A stretch of 64,000 nt of DNA from Marininema mesophilum. Lineage in GTDB: Bacteria > Bacillota > Bacilli > Thermoactinomycetales > DSM-45169. The notes under the pieces were generated by a model that had not been told where the DNA came from, searched no databases, and was given only the letters and a program-made list of their open reading frames with translations. The stretch is taken from NCBI RefSeq assembly GCF_900106775.1, contig NZ_FNNQ01000001.1:248001-312000 (forward strand). Direction: 5' to 3'. Each line of letters starts with the position of its first letter. The first letter of the stretch is position 1. The translations under genes and the position numbers were made by a program. Shown piece by piece: positions 25,826-33,798 of the stretch.

Positions 25826-25914
25826 ATTCCCTGCTACACCTTAAGTAAACGATAGGCAAATCAACCCTTCGATTTTCATCCAATATTAACAATCACTCAA
25901 AAAAAGTAGGGGAT
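25826..25914. repeat. Bacteriocin island repeat, copy 2
   Basis: Same element as 25074-25147, here about 89 bp, bounded by ATTCCCTGCTACACC and AAAAAGTAGGGGAT. Confidence 0.8.
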
Positions 25915-26020
25915 CCCTCCCCCACTCATCCCTGTCACAAAGGAATTGGATTCCTGTTCCCGCCCAATCGTTGTCACGGGACCATGTCCAGAGTATACGA
26001 ATGGTTTCCTCTGGTAATTA
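25915..26020 (-). pseudogene. Remnant of the 3' end of the MBL hydrolase gene
   Basis: About 106 bp match 26636-26745, i.e. the last 33 codons and tail of the intact hydrolase at 26647-27300. Identity is high (for example CCCAATCGTTGTCAC is shared). The stop codon region is deleted and several substitutions are present. It lies upstream of copy B and just after copy C, fixing the right edge of the duplicated unit. Confidence 0.88.
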
Positions 26021-26089
26021 CCTTATCGTATATGGAAGTTTTATCTTACCATACATTAAAATGTATCACTTTTTGAAAATTTATAAATA

Positions 26090-26383
26090 TTATTGTGTAC
26101 CCCAGAATACTTCATCATTATAACCCGGTTTTTGTTTATGCCATGCGGTAGACCATACACCTTTGGATTTCCATCCTGAACTTACATAGTAATCTGGTCC
26201 CTTTACGGATGATTTGTGTGTTTTACTACCGTGATAATATTCGGACCATACAGAGACTGAATCTTCTCCATAACTCCATACACCACCACCTGGATGGGTT
26301 ACCTTTGCAAATGCTGCTGTTGCTCCTACCGTAAACAAAGCACCGCAAAGTACTAGTGTAGCTACGCTTTTTTTGATTTTCAC
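26090..26383 (-). CDS. Lactococcin 972-like bacteriocin precursor C
   Basis: A 97-aa precursor whose signal is identical to B and whose mature part is close to A (GGGVWSYG, SVWSEYYHGSKTHKSSV, GVWSTAWHKQ). GTG start with AAAGGAGG upstream. Compared with A, about 35 bp containing the TTGACT/TATAAT block are deleted upstream (join near 26421), and the downstream hairpin is replaced by hydrolase debris. Expression may depend on read-through from the hydrolase gene, which lies upstream on the same strand. Confidence 0.88.
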   Translation of the reverse strand: MKIKKSVATLVLCGALFTVGATAAFAKVTHPGGGVWSYGEDSVSVWSEYYHGSKTHKSSVKGPDYYVSSGWKSKGVWSTAWHKQKPGYNDEVFWGTQ

Positions 26384-26553
26384 TTTTCAAACCTCCTTTA
26401 ATTTTATATTTCGTACATCTAATATGTAAAATAATATTTTTTAATTAAATTAAAACAAAAATAATTCTATTAATTTTTGTTTTTTTATATGATCGTAAAA
26501 TATAATTATTTTATCTTTATATTCATTATTTTCTGTTAAAAACGGGGTTTTCT

Positions 26554-26635
26554 ATCCCCTGCTACACCTTATATCAACGGTGGGCAAATCAACCATAGGA
26601 TCTTCCTCCAACAATCACTTAAAAAAGTAGGGGAT
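26554..26635. repeat. Bacteriocin island repeat, copy 3 (next to intact hydrolase)
   Basis: Bounded by ATCCCCTGCTACACC and AAAAAAGTAGGGGAT. Being in the natural 3' region of the hydrolase, it may be that gene's terminator and the ancestor of copies 1 and 2. Confidence 0.8.
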
Positions 26636-26646
26636 CTCTCCCCCAC

Positions 26647-27300
26647 TTATCCGATCATCCCTGTCACAAAGGGATTGGATTCCTGTTCTCGCCCAATCGT
26701 TGTCACAGGACCATGCCCTGAGTAGACTATTGTCTCCTCTGGTAATTCCATGATCGTGTCATGGATACTTCTCATGAGCGTCTGATGATCACCGCCAGGT
26801 AAATCCGTTCGGCCAATCGATCCTGCAAACAACACGTCCCCACTAAACACCATCTGTGGGAAAATAAAAGAGAGGCTCCCTGGTGAATGGCCTGGGGTGT
26901 GTGCTACCTTCACTTTCTCTCCCAACACAGAGATCGTTTCGCCACCATGCAACACTTTATCTGCCGGTTGACAGCTTATTTCAGGAATACCAGGAAACAT
27001 CCCCGAACCATTTAGACGTGAATCAGTCAACCACTCTGTCTCCGCCTGATGGATGGTAACCGAAGCCCCTGTCGCTTCTCGTACCGCTTCCACTCCACCA
27101 ATGTGATCAAAGTGGGCGTGGGTAAGTAAAATCTCCTTTACGGAAAGTTGTAATTCTGCGATCCTCTTTAGCAAAGCATCTGGTTCAGTACCTGGATCGA
27201 TCACGATCCCTTCTCCCCCTTGTTTACGGTACAGCAAATAACAATTGGTCATCACGTAGCCTAGAGTGAAGCTCTCTACTTGGATCAAGGATCTGACCAC
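26647..27300 (-). CDS. MBL-fold metallo-hydrolase (glyoxalase II-like, YqgX type)
   Basis: A 217-aa metallo-beta-lactamase fold hydrolase. The metal motif is LTHAHFDHIGG near residues 59-69, a later His is in VAHTPGHSPGSLSF, the bridging Asp is in FSGDVLFAGSIGRTD and the last His in VYSGHGPVTTIG. This pattern is that of hydroxyacylglutathione hydrolase-like proteins; in bacillithiol users the substrate may be a bacillithiol thioester (inference). The start is GTG 27300 or the TTG 12 bases later (MIQVESFTLG), which has the better-spaced AAGGTGG. Confidence 0.9.
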   Translation of the reverse strand: MVRSLIQVESFTLGYVMTNCYLLYRKQGGEGIVIDPGTEPDALLKRIAELQLSVKEILLTHAHFDHIGGVEAVREATGASVTIHQAETEWLTDSRLNGSGMFPGIPEISCQPADKVLHGGETISVLGEKVKVAHTPGHSPGSLSFIFPQMVFSGDVLFAGSIGRTDLPGGDHQTLMRSIHDTIMELPEETIVYSGHGPVTTIGREQESNPFVTGMIG

Positions 27301-27540
27301 CTTTCCTCATGCTATCTCCCCCCATTCTACACGGAAAGCGCACGGGTTTCCAATGTGGTCGTGTCATTCGCAGGATTATAAGGAGAGTGTGTAGAAAATG
27401 CAATCAGATCATTCTGCTAGATGGCTTAAAATTTAGAAAGTAATATCCTGATGAAATCAAGGGATACCTAGGAACACCCTCCCATAGATTTTATCAAAGA
27501 CTCCGTCTGGAAAAATCCGTCTAATTGAGGAGGAACATCT

Positions 27541-28965
27541 TTGTACTTTCACCGTTTTTTTTATGAACCCTTAGCACACGCATCCTTTCTCGTGGGTTGT
27601 ACCCACTCCCAGGAAGCATTAGTCGTTGATCCAGGTCGCGATATAACGCCCTATCTAGAATTAGCCCATCGGGAAGGAATGCAAATTACCGCTATTGCTG
27701 AAACTCATATCCATGCAGACCTACTTTCAGGGGCAAAAGAGCTAGCCGAACGCACCCATGCTTCTCTGTATCTCTCTGGAGAAGGGGGTGCTGGAGATTA
27801 TGCATGGGCGCAAGATCTTCCCCATCGTTTCCTACGAGACAACGATGAGTTTACCATAGGAGGATTACGTATAAAGGCACTTCATACTCCTGGTCATACT
27901 CCTGAACACCTTTCTTTTCTATTAACCCAAGAGACAGTCCGTACTCCCCTTGGTTTATTTACGGGTGATTTCTTATTTGTCGGGGATGCAGGTCGTCCAG
28001 ACCTTTTGGAGAAGGCGATTGGTGTCCAAGGAAATGCCGCTATAAGTGCCAAAGCCCTCTATCACTCGATCCAGCGGATACGAAGCCTTCCTGATCATCT
28101 TCAGATATGGCCCTCTCATGGGGCCGGTAGTGCCTGTGGCAAAGCCCTCGGCTCTTTGCCCATGTCAACTCTTGGCTATGAAAAACAAACAAGTTGGGTT
28201 TTTCAAGATCAGGATATAGCAAGCTTTCTAAAGAAAATCCAGACAGGACAGCCTACGCCACCTCCTTATTTCTCTCGTATGAAAAAGTGGAATCGCTCCC
28301 ATCTCCCTTTATTACGCGAGCGGCCAAAGCCTGAACGTTTTACTGCTGAAGACATACGACAATTAGACTTTGGCAAGGATGGCTTTTACCTCGTAGATAC
28401 ACGTCCCGCTGGCGAATTCCTTCAAAGTCATATTAAAGGCTCCCTTTGTCTTCCTCATAATCGTTCATTTATCCAATGGGCTGGGTGGTTTTTGGAGGAT
28501 GCTCCCCCATTAGTCGTGATCGTGGACGAAAAGCGACAGAAGCAATTAGAACGTGACCTCGCGATGATTGGATTGGACCATATTGCAGGAATCCTCCCCA
28601 CAAGTGAAATTACCCGTTTTCAAGCGAGTGAACTAGAGAGGGTTATAGAAGCTGAGCCTAGTGAGATTGCCCAACGCGTCAACCAAGGGGATGTTACAGT
28701 GATTGACGTCCGCAATGACTCCGAATGGGAAGCAGGTCATCTTCCCCAGGCACTACACATTCCTCTTACTCAGCTCACTTCTCAATTGGATACACTTTCC
28801 AAAGATCGCCCTCTCCTTCTCCAATGTAAAGCGGGTGGCCGTTCTGCAATTGCCTCCAGCCTTCTTCAGGCACAAGGTTATGATGTAATTAACCTCCGGG
28901 GTGGATGGGATCGGTGGATGGAATGTAACCTCCCCACTTGTTCTTCACCTGCTTCTTCCTCTTAA
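27541..28965 (+). CDS. Persulfide dioxygenase-rhodanese fusion (CstB/ETHE1-like)
   Basis: A 474-aa sulfide-detoxification enzyme. An N-terminal MBL domain (about 1-240) carries the ETHE1-type iron motif ETHIHADLLSG, then HTPGHTPEHLSF and GDFLFVGDAGRPDL. A degenerate rhodanese domain without catalytic Cys (about 275-365) follows. The C-terminal rhodanese (about 375-470) has the active loop LLQCKAGGRSAIAS. This order matches staphylococcal CstB, which oxidises low-molecular-weight persulfides and forms thiosulfate. TTG start with AGGAGG upstream. No CstR-type repressor is adjacent. Confidence 0.9.
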   Translation: MYFHRFFYEPLAHASFLVGCTHSQEALVVDPGRDITPYLELAHREGMQITAIAETHIHADLLSGAKELAERTHASLYLSGEGGAGDYAWAQDLPHRFLRDNDEFTIGGLRIKALHTPGHTPEHLSFLLTQETVRTPLGLFTGDFLFVGDAGRPDLLEKAIGVQGNAAISAKALYHSIQRIRSLPDHLQIWPSHGAGSACGKALGSLPMSTLGYEKQTSWVFQDQDIASFLKKIQTGQPTPPPYFSRMKKWNRSHLPLLRERPKPERFTAEDIRQLDFGKDGFYLVDTRPAGEFLQSHIKGSLCLPHNRSFIQWAGWFLEDAPPLVVIVDEKRQKQLERDLAMIGLDHIAGILPTSEITRFQASELERVIEAEPSEIAQRVNQGDVTVIDVRNDSEWEAGHLPQALHIPLTQLTSQLDTLSKDRPLLLQCKAGGRSAIASSLLQAQGYDVINLRGGWDRWMECNLPTCSSPASSS

Positions 28966-28987
28966 TTCTCAAGAGATGCCATACACC

Positions 28988-29033
28988 AACAAACACAGCC
29001 CCTCCTATGATTTGGGAGGGGCTGTGTTTGTTA
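28988..29033 (+). terminator. Strong terminator after the persulfide dioxygenase fusion
   Basis: AACACAGCCCCTCC pairs with GGGAGGGGCTGTGTT; TTGTTAGTT follows. Confidence 0.92.
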
Positions 29034-29277
29034 GTTATTGCCACCCCGAAACTATGAGATCGGTGACCCCCTGCTACGATATACGGATGATCCTCGCAAA
29101 TTACATTAAGGGATTGGAGACGTTTCAGTGATATTTCTGTGACTCTCCTATGTATATACGGTTTTCTCTTACTTACAAATCCGTGTATACTGGGATAACG
29201 GAGTTGTTAATACCCAGGTCTGTAAATCAAACCATTATCGACGAATTAACTCTCTCTATAGAAAGGAGGAAAGTGCT

Positions 29278-29457
29278 ATGACAGTCACATGTATTCTCTG
29301 TGAAGATTCCTTTGTTCCTACATCCATACAAGCCAAGAAGATCCGCAAGCATCCCCATCGCATCTTCCTCTGTCCAGCTTGTCATGAACGTGTCGCCAAA
29401 AAAGCCAAAGAATCTCCTCACCTAATCCAAGTAAAACCATCTCTGCCTCATCTCTAG
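29278..29457 (+). CDS. ylaI: DUF2197/YlaI-like small zinc-binding protein
   Basis: A 59-aa protein beginning MTVTCILCEDSF with a second pair of cysteines in FLCPACHERVAKKA, so two CxxC knuckles can bind zinc. AAAGGAGGAAAG precedes the ATG. In Bacillus ylaI neighbours ylaH, as here across one gene. It overlaps the convergent gene at 29454-29756 by four bases. Function unknown. Confidence 0.8.
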   Translation: MTVTCILCEDSFVPTSIQAKKIRKHPHRIFLCPACHERVAKKAKESPHLIQVKPSLPHL

Positions 29458-29756
29458 CTCTTATCCTCTAATCCACAGTCCCATGCAGCATTATACTTTG
29501 GTTCTGTTTCAATACTGCGAAGTAATGATTCGGCCTGTTCTCGACCATAGGGACGGGATTCTTCATCTCCATCCTTCTGCCAACTTACCCAGTACTTGTT
29601 CGCTTCTACTGCAATGGAAAGCTCCTTAACACCATGATCCTCCTGTAACATTTGCTGGAAAAAGCGGACCGTCTCCTCGGCAGAACGGTCCTTTGGGCGT
29701 GCATTCCATACTAAACGAATCTGTAGCCAGTTAAATAACGCTTCTTCTAATCGCAC
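29454..29756 (-). CDS. Hypothetical protein, 100 aa
   Basis: GTG start with GGGGAG eight bases upstream. Soluble, acidic, mixed alpha/beta character: a helical N-terminal half (about 1-45) followed by ELSIAVEANKYWVSWQKDG and a helical end. No family recognised. It lies downstream of the YlaH-like gene on the same strand. Confidence 0.65.
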   Translation of the reverse strand: MRLEEALFNWLQIRLVWNARPKDRSAEETVRFFQQMLQEDHGVKELSIAVEANKYWVSWQKDGDEESRPYGREQAESLLRSIETEPKYNAAWDCGLEDKS

Positions 29757-29858
29757 TGCATACTCTCCCCTTTTTGCAATCTACCTTTTTAAACTAACCA
29801 CAACCAGGAGAAGCAGAAGCTTCTCCTAGAAAAAGCTGAACCAGCCACTCTCACCCAT

Positions 29859-30152
29859 TTAAGACGTAGTCGGTGGACCTTCCTGTTCCTTCCGATGATT
29901 CGTCCCCATGCGAATCCGAGCAATCGCAATCATCACCACGGTGACGGATAAGATCTCAATCATCGGGAACTTCAAGAAAAAGAGTGCCCAAAAGAGAATA
30001 CATCCGATTGCCAAGACCACATAAACTACGGCAGCCTTCAAAATTGGCAATCGACGAGCAAAGGCCACTTTATAGATGATACTGGTCAATACCAGGATCA
30101 ACAGATACGCTAGAGCTGGCTCCCCTCGTAACCATTCATTGATTCCTTCCAT
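29859..30152 (-). CDS. ylaH: YlaH-like membrane protein
   Basis: A 97-aa protein with three membrane segments (about 13-30, 37-55 and 62-80), including YLLILVLTSIIYKVAFARRL and KAAVVYVVLAIGCILFW that match the YlaH family. GAGAGGAGGA upstream of the ATG. Role unknown. Confidence 0.8.
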   Translation of the reverse strand: MEGINEWLRGEPALAYLLILVLTSIIYKVAFARRLPILKAAVVYVVLAIGCILFWALFFLKFPMIEILSVTVVMIAIARIRMGTNHRKEQEGPPTTS

Positions 30153-30190
30153 CTCATATCCTCCTCTCTGCCATCATTGGTAGAACATTT

Positions 30191-31036
30191 TCAATGTGCG
30201 GGTGTTCCTTCTTTCAACTGATGTAAGTACTGAATCTCCTCAGCATATTCCTCTTCTTTTTCCACTGGTGTTTCCAGGATGATCGGTATGCCCTCTAGTT
30301 GTTCACAATGGAGGAAACGGGTTAACGCTTCTGCCCCAATCTCTCCCTTTCCAATCTTCTCATGGCGATCCTTGCGGGATTCGTATGGAGCTTTACTATC
30401 ATTAAAATGGATAGCAATTAAGCTTTTTAGGTAGCCTGTCTCTTCCATCTTCTCAATCAATTCGTCAAAGGTAGGCAAATTCCATGCTCCTGCCGCAAAA
30501 CCATGGCAAGTATCGAAGCAAAAGCCGATTTTTTCCGGATAATCCGTCGCTTCACGGATCTTGACGAGGTCTTCAATCTTCAGACCCAATTCCGTCCCTT
30601 GTCCAGCGGTATTTTCAAGTAAAAGTAGCGTGTCTCCATCATAATCTGCGAGGATTTCATTTAAGGTTTCCACCATTCTACGGGTACCCTCTTCTTCCCC
30701 CTCACCGACATGTTTTCCACAATGGACGACCGCACCTATCGCACCATAGGTTTCTGCAATATGAAGATCTTCCTTAATGGAACGTACGGTTACCTCATGA
30801 AGGTCCACCTTTGGTGTCGATAGATTGGTAATATAGGGTGTATGAGCGACCAAAGTGATTCCCTTTTCACGGCAAAAGGCAACTCCCTTTTCAGCGTCCG
30901 CATAATCAACCTTTTTCGGACGTAGTCCACGCGGGTTCTTAGTAAACACCTGAAAAGACGCCGCTCCTAACTCCGCTGCTTGAAAACTCGCTTTTGAAAA
31001 TCCTTTGGCTACGCTAATATGGCAACCCAATTTCAT
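30191..31036 (-). CDS. nfo: Deoxyribonuclease IV (AP endonuclease, endonuclease IV)
   Basis: Zinc-dependent AP endonuclease of base excision repair, 281 aa. The TIM-barrel metal ligands are in GCHISVAKG, VVHCGKHVG, LLLENTAGQG, FCFDTCHGFAAG and HFNDSKAPYESRKDRHEKIG. ATG 31036 has GAGGAG eight bases upstream; a GTG nine bases earlier is poorly spaced. Confidence 0.95.
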   Translation of the reverse strand: MKLGCHISVAKGFSKASFQAAELGAASFQVFTKNPRGLRPKKVDYADAEKGVAFCREKGITLVAHTPYITNLSTPKVDLHEVTVRSIKEDLHIAETYGAIGAVVHCGKHVGEGEEEGTRRMVETLNEILADYDGDTLLLLENTAGQGTELGLKIEDLVKIREATDYPEKIGFCFDTCHGFAAGAWNLPTFDELIEKMEETGYLKSLIAIHFNDSKAPYESRKDRHEKIGKGEIGAEALTRFLHCEQLEGIPIILETPVEKEEEYAEEIQYLHQLKEGTPAH

Positions 31037-31059
31037 CCTCTTCACTCCTCTTAAAGAAA

Positions 31060-31083
31060 GAAGCGCCTCACTCGGGCGCTTCT
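31060..31083 (-). terminator. Terminator after glycerophosphodiesterase gene
   Basis: GAAGCGCC and GGCGCTTC arms followed on the minus strand by TTTCTTT. Confidence 0.88.
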
Positions 31084-31148
31084 TGAATCATCGTCATCAT
31101 ACCATTTTGGGCAGACAAGCCGCAACTGAATCAAACCAAAGGTGGGAA

Positions 31149-31880
31149 TTATTCCCCGCGATTGAGTTCAGTAAACGCCTGTTCCACTTTATCTGTGATG
31201 AGTGCATCCACGCCTAATCCGATGAGTCGGCGCATCTCTTTCACCTGATTGATAGTAAAGGGGCGTACTGGGAGGTTATACTCTCGGCATTTAGCTACCA
31301 TAGATTCTACTACCGTCGGCCGATATGGATGGATAGAAGTAACACCGACTTTACGGGCATATTCCCAAGGCTCAAATAGATTAGCCATATAGAGAATGGC
31401 GGTATCTACATCAGGACATAGTTCCTTCACCTTGCGTAGGCTATAGTGATCAAAGCTAGAGATCACTGTACGGTGAACAAGATCATATTCCTGGAGCATC
31501 GTGATCACTTTGCTCTCTAGATTGGCGTAGGCGATTTTGTTATTTTTTAGTTCAATATTCACTAAGAGACCCTTTTCAGCTACCAAGGTAAGAACTTCCG
31601 AAAGAAGAGGGATTTTTTCTCCTTTGAACTCCTCCCCGAACCAACTTCCAGCATCCAACTGACGAAGTTCATCGAGGGTCAGTTCTCTCACCCGGCCTTT
31701 ACCATCCGTTGTTCGTCCGACTGTTTCATCGTGAATAACAACAACTTCATCGTCCTTCGTCAGATGGAGATCCAGCTCTATCCCATGAGCTCCTGCATCT
31801 ACTGCTCTTTGGAAGGCGGCCATTGTATTTTCAGGTGCGACTGCGGAATAACCGCGGTGTGCGTATACTTGTAGTGACAT
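31149..31880 (-). CDS. Glycerophosphodiester phosphodiesterase
   Basis: A 243-aa GDPD-family TIM barrel without signal peptide, so cytoplasmic (UgpQ-like). Catalytic motifs: AHRGYSAVAPENTMAAF with His-Arg and Glu near residues 8-18, HGIELDLHLTKD with metal-binding Glu/Asp, and HDETVGRTTDGKG with the second His. It releases glycerol-3-phosphate from phospholipid headgroup diesters. Confidence 0.93.
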   Translation of the reverse strand: MSLQVYAHRGYSAVAPENTMAAFQRAVDAGAHGIELDLHLTKDDEVVVIHDETVGRTTDGKGRVRELTLDELRQLDAGSWFGEEFKGEKIPLLSEVLTLVAEKGLLVNIELKNNKIAYANLESKVITMLQEYDLVHRTVISSFDHYSLRKVKELCPDVDTAILYMANLFEPWEYARKVGVTSIHPYRPTVVESMVAKCREYNLPVRPFTINQVKEMRRLIGLGVDALITDKVEQAFTELNRGE

Positions 31881-31892
31881 CGATATCTCCTT

Positions 31893-32207
31893 CTACAAAT
31901 GAATATGGTGTAAGTAGATTTGATTCCTACTCTTTAGCGAAAAGGCATCCTTCTCCGGTGTATAGTGCAAAAAGAGCTCTTTTTCCAGATACTCTTGGCT
32001 CTTTAAATCCAGAATGATCCTTACCCCAGCTTCCTCTATCTGCAAATCATCGACTTGAGGAAGATCCCAATTCATCTCAAACCAGATATCTCCCCCACAG
32101 CCGCAACCTTCATTCATCACTGCTAAACGAAGCGCTGCACTCTCCTCGGGTCTCTTCTCCAGGAGAGCTTCTGCCGCCTGATCATCGATATGGATCTTTA
32201 TGCTCAC
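31893..32207 (-). CDS. HesB/IscA-like iron-sulfur biosynthesis family protein (YqkB-like)
   Basis: A 104-aa protein starting at GTG 32207 (MSIKIHIDDQAAEALL) with AAGGAGA upstream; the long open frame before it is an artefact over the glycosylase gene. The central LRLAVMNEGCGCGG carries a CGC pair as in YqkB-type HesB-fold proteins, and the C-terminus KDAFSLKSRNQIYLHHI is family-like. It overlaps the end of the EndoIII-like gene by 26 bp. Exact role is not known. Confidence 0.72.
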   Translation of the reverse strand: MSIKIHIDDQAAEALLEKRPEESAALRLAVMNEGCGCGGDIWFEMNWDLPQVDDLQIEEAGVRIILDLKSQEYLEKELFLHYTPEKDAFSLKSRNQIYLHHIHL

Positions 32208-32877
32208 CACTCTCCTTCGCCTGTTTATTTCTGTAGTATACACAACTTTGTTCGCAAGGACATCCCTCGCAACGAGGGCGACGTTTTTGACAGTGTTCCT
32301 TCCCCATCTCGACCAACAACGCGTGAAGGAGTTGTAAATCCACCACATTAGGAAGCTCCAGCAGTACGCCTTGGCGAACCTCTTCATAAGAAAGCGTTTC
32401 TTCATCATAACGACTGATGATCCGCCGAGTATAAGCATCTCCCATAAATGAAGGCCGTTTTAATACATATAGGAGAATCATATCGGCTGTCTCAGGCCCA
32501 ATTCCACGAATGGACAACAAATCCCGCCGTAAATCGAGGACTTGATCCGATCCATCATGATCGATATGACCTTTAGCGATGAACCATGTTGCAAGACCAC
32601 GAATTGCCTGGGACTTTGCCCTATAGAAGCCCGCCGGACGGACTGTTTCCTGGAGCCTATGTTCATCCCCCTGCAAGATATCCTCTGGCTGAATAAACCT
32701 GCTTTCACGCATATTATCCAATGCGCGGGCCGCATGGTTCCAGGTAGTATTTTGGACAAGGATACTCCCCCAGGCCTTTTCAAACGGATCCGTTCGCCCC
32801 CACCAATCCTGAGTGGACCAGTCCGGTTTCCATTCTCGTAGCCTTCTATAAAGACTCGTCCACTTTCCTATCTCCAT
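32182..32877 (-). CDS. Endonuclease III-like HhH-GPD DNA glycosylase
   Basis: A 231-aa protein. The helix-hairpin-helix LLSIRGIGPETADMILLYVL is near residues 123-142, followed by the catalytic Asp in SFMGDAYTRRI. The C-terminal 4Fe-4S loop has the exact C-x6-C-x2-C-x5-C spacing (CQKRRPRCEGCPCEQSC). The HhH position that is Lys in bifunctional EndoIII is Glu here (GIGPET), so it is probably a monofunctional glycosylase that needs an AP endonuclease such as the nearby Nfo. Target lesion unknown. Confidence 0.87.
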   Translation of the reverse strand: MEIGKWTSLYRRLREWKPDWSTQDWWGRTDPFEKAWGSILVQNTTWNHAARALDNMRESRFIQPEDILQGDEHRLQETVRPAGFYRAKSQAIRGLATWFIAKGHIDHDGSDQVLDLRRDLLSIRGIGPETADMILLYVLKRPSFMGDAYTRRIISRYDEETLSYEEVRQGVLLELPNVVDLQLLHALLVEMGKEHCQKRRPRCEGCPCEQSCVYYRNKQAKESGEHKDPYR

Positions 32878-32924
32878 GGCCCTTCACATTCCCTTCTCCG
32901 CCATCCATAAAAAGCTACAGGAAT

Positions 32925-33695
32925 TTATGAATTCAGCTTGACCTCTACGCGGCTTCTAAGGGTGCCAATCCCCTCAATCGTCATCTCCACTTCATCACCG
33001 GGCCGCAAGGGGCCTACACCAGCAGGGGTTCCCGTCAAGATCACATCCCCTCGTTCAAGGGGAAAGATCGATGAAATAAAGGCGATCTGCCCAGGGATGT
33101 CATGAACCATATCCGATGTTCTTCCATCTTGCCGTATCTCGCCATTAACGCGTAACACCAGACGGATATCCGATGGATCTAATTTTGTCTCAATCACAGG
33201 ACCTAATGGCTTAAACGTATCAAAGGATTTGGCTCGGGTAAACTGACCATCTTTTTTCTGTAAATCCCGATTAGAAACATCATTCGCTCCAGTATAGCCC
33301 AACACATGCTCCAATGCGTTCTCACGAGGTATATCTTTGCCACCTTTACCAATCACCACTGCCAATTCCCCTTCATACTCGATCCGATCCTTGGTATTAG
33401 GCAATTGAATCACCTCATCTGATCCAATCACTGCTGTGGGGGAAACAAGGAAGATCATTGGCTCCGTTGGTACAGCATTTCCTTTTTCCGCAGCATGAGC
33501 GGTGTAATTGCGGCCCACAGCGATCAACTTCTGAGGTACTAGAGGCGCCAGAATCTCCACTTCATTGAATGGGATTAACTCCCCTTCAGGTTCTCCCCCT
33601 CCAAAAAGGCCCCCCGGCAATGGACGAATTCCCTCTTCTTCTAGCACACCCCATAAAGGTTCACTTGTATGGTGACGAAATCGAATAATTTTCAT
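32925..33695 (-). CDS. Fumarylacetoacetate hydrolase family protein
   Basis: A 256-aa protein with the FAH fold. Metal ligands are in IEYEGELAVVIGK (about residues 104-116) and GYTGANDVSNRDLQ (about 132-145), with FKPLGPVIET and the C-terminal ILTGTPAGVGPLRPGDEV. Such proteins act as acylpyruvases, oxaloacetate decarboxylases or diketone hydrolases. ATG 33695 has AAGGGAG seven bases upstream. Confidence 0.9.
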   Translation of the reverse strand: MKIIRFRHHTSEPLWGVLEEEGIRPLPGGLFGGGEPEGELIPFNEVEILAPLVPQKLIAVGRNYTAHAAEKGNAVPTEPMIFLVSPTAVIGSDEVIQLPNTKDRIEYEGELAVVIGKGGKDIPRENALEHVLGYTGANDVSNRDLQKKDGQFTRAKSFDTFKPLGPVIETKLDPSDIRLVLRVNGEIRQDGRTSDMVHDIPGQIAFISSIFPLERGDVILTGTPAGVGPLRPGDEVEMTIEGIGTLRSRVEVKLNS

Positions 33696-33732
33696 CATCT
33701 TGCTCCCTTTCTCCATAGCCTTATTTGAACGG

Positions 33733-33761
33733 CGGCGACCACCCAAATGGGGTGGTCGCCG
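33733..33761 (-). terminator. Hairpin after leucyl aminopeptidase gene
   Basis: GGCGACCACC and GGTGGTCGCC arms around a short loop. An A run lies on one side; the T run on the minus strand is weak. Confidence 0.65.
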
Positions 33762-33798
33762 AAAAAATGAACTCCTTTTGATCTCTATCTTTATTTTA

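Noticed and set aside
24863..26646. CRISPR array or phage attachment repeats in the bacteriocin island
   Set aside because: The three repeats are 300-700 bp apart, imperfect and tied to copied gene ends; there is no spacer periodicity and no cas gene or integrase.
31893..32438. Long form (181 aa) of the HesB-like gene
   Set aside because: The first 77 codons are antisense-phase overlap with the EndoIII-like gene; the family-like part begins at GTG 32207, which has AAGGAGA upstream.
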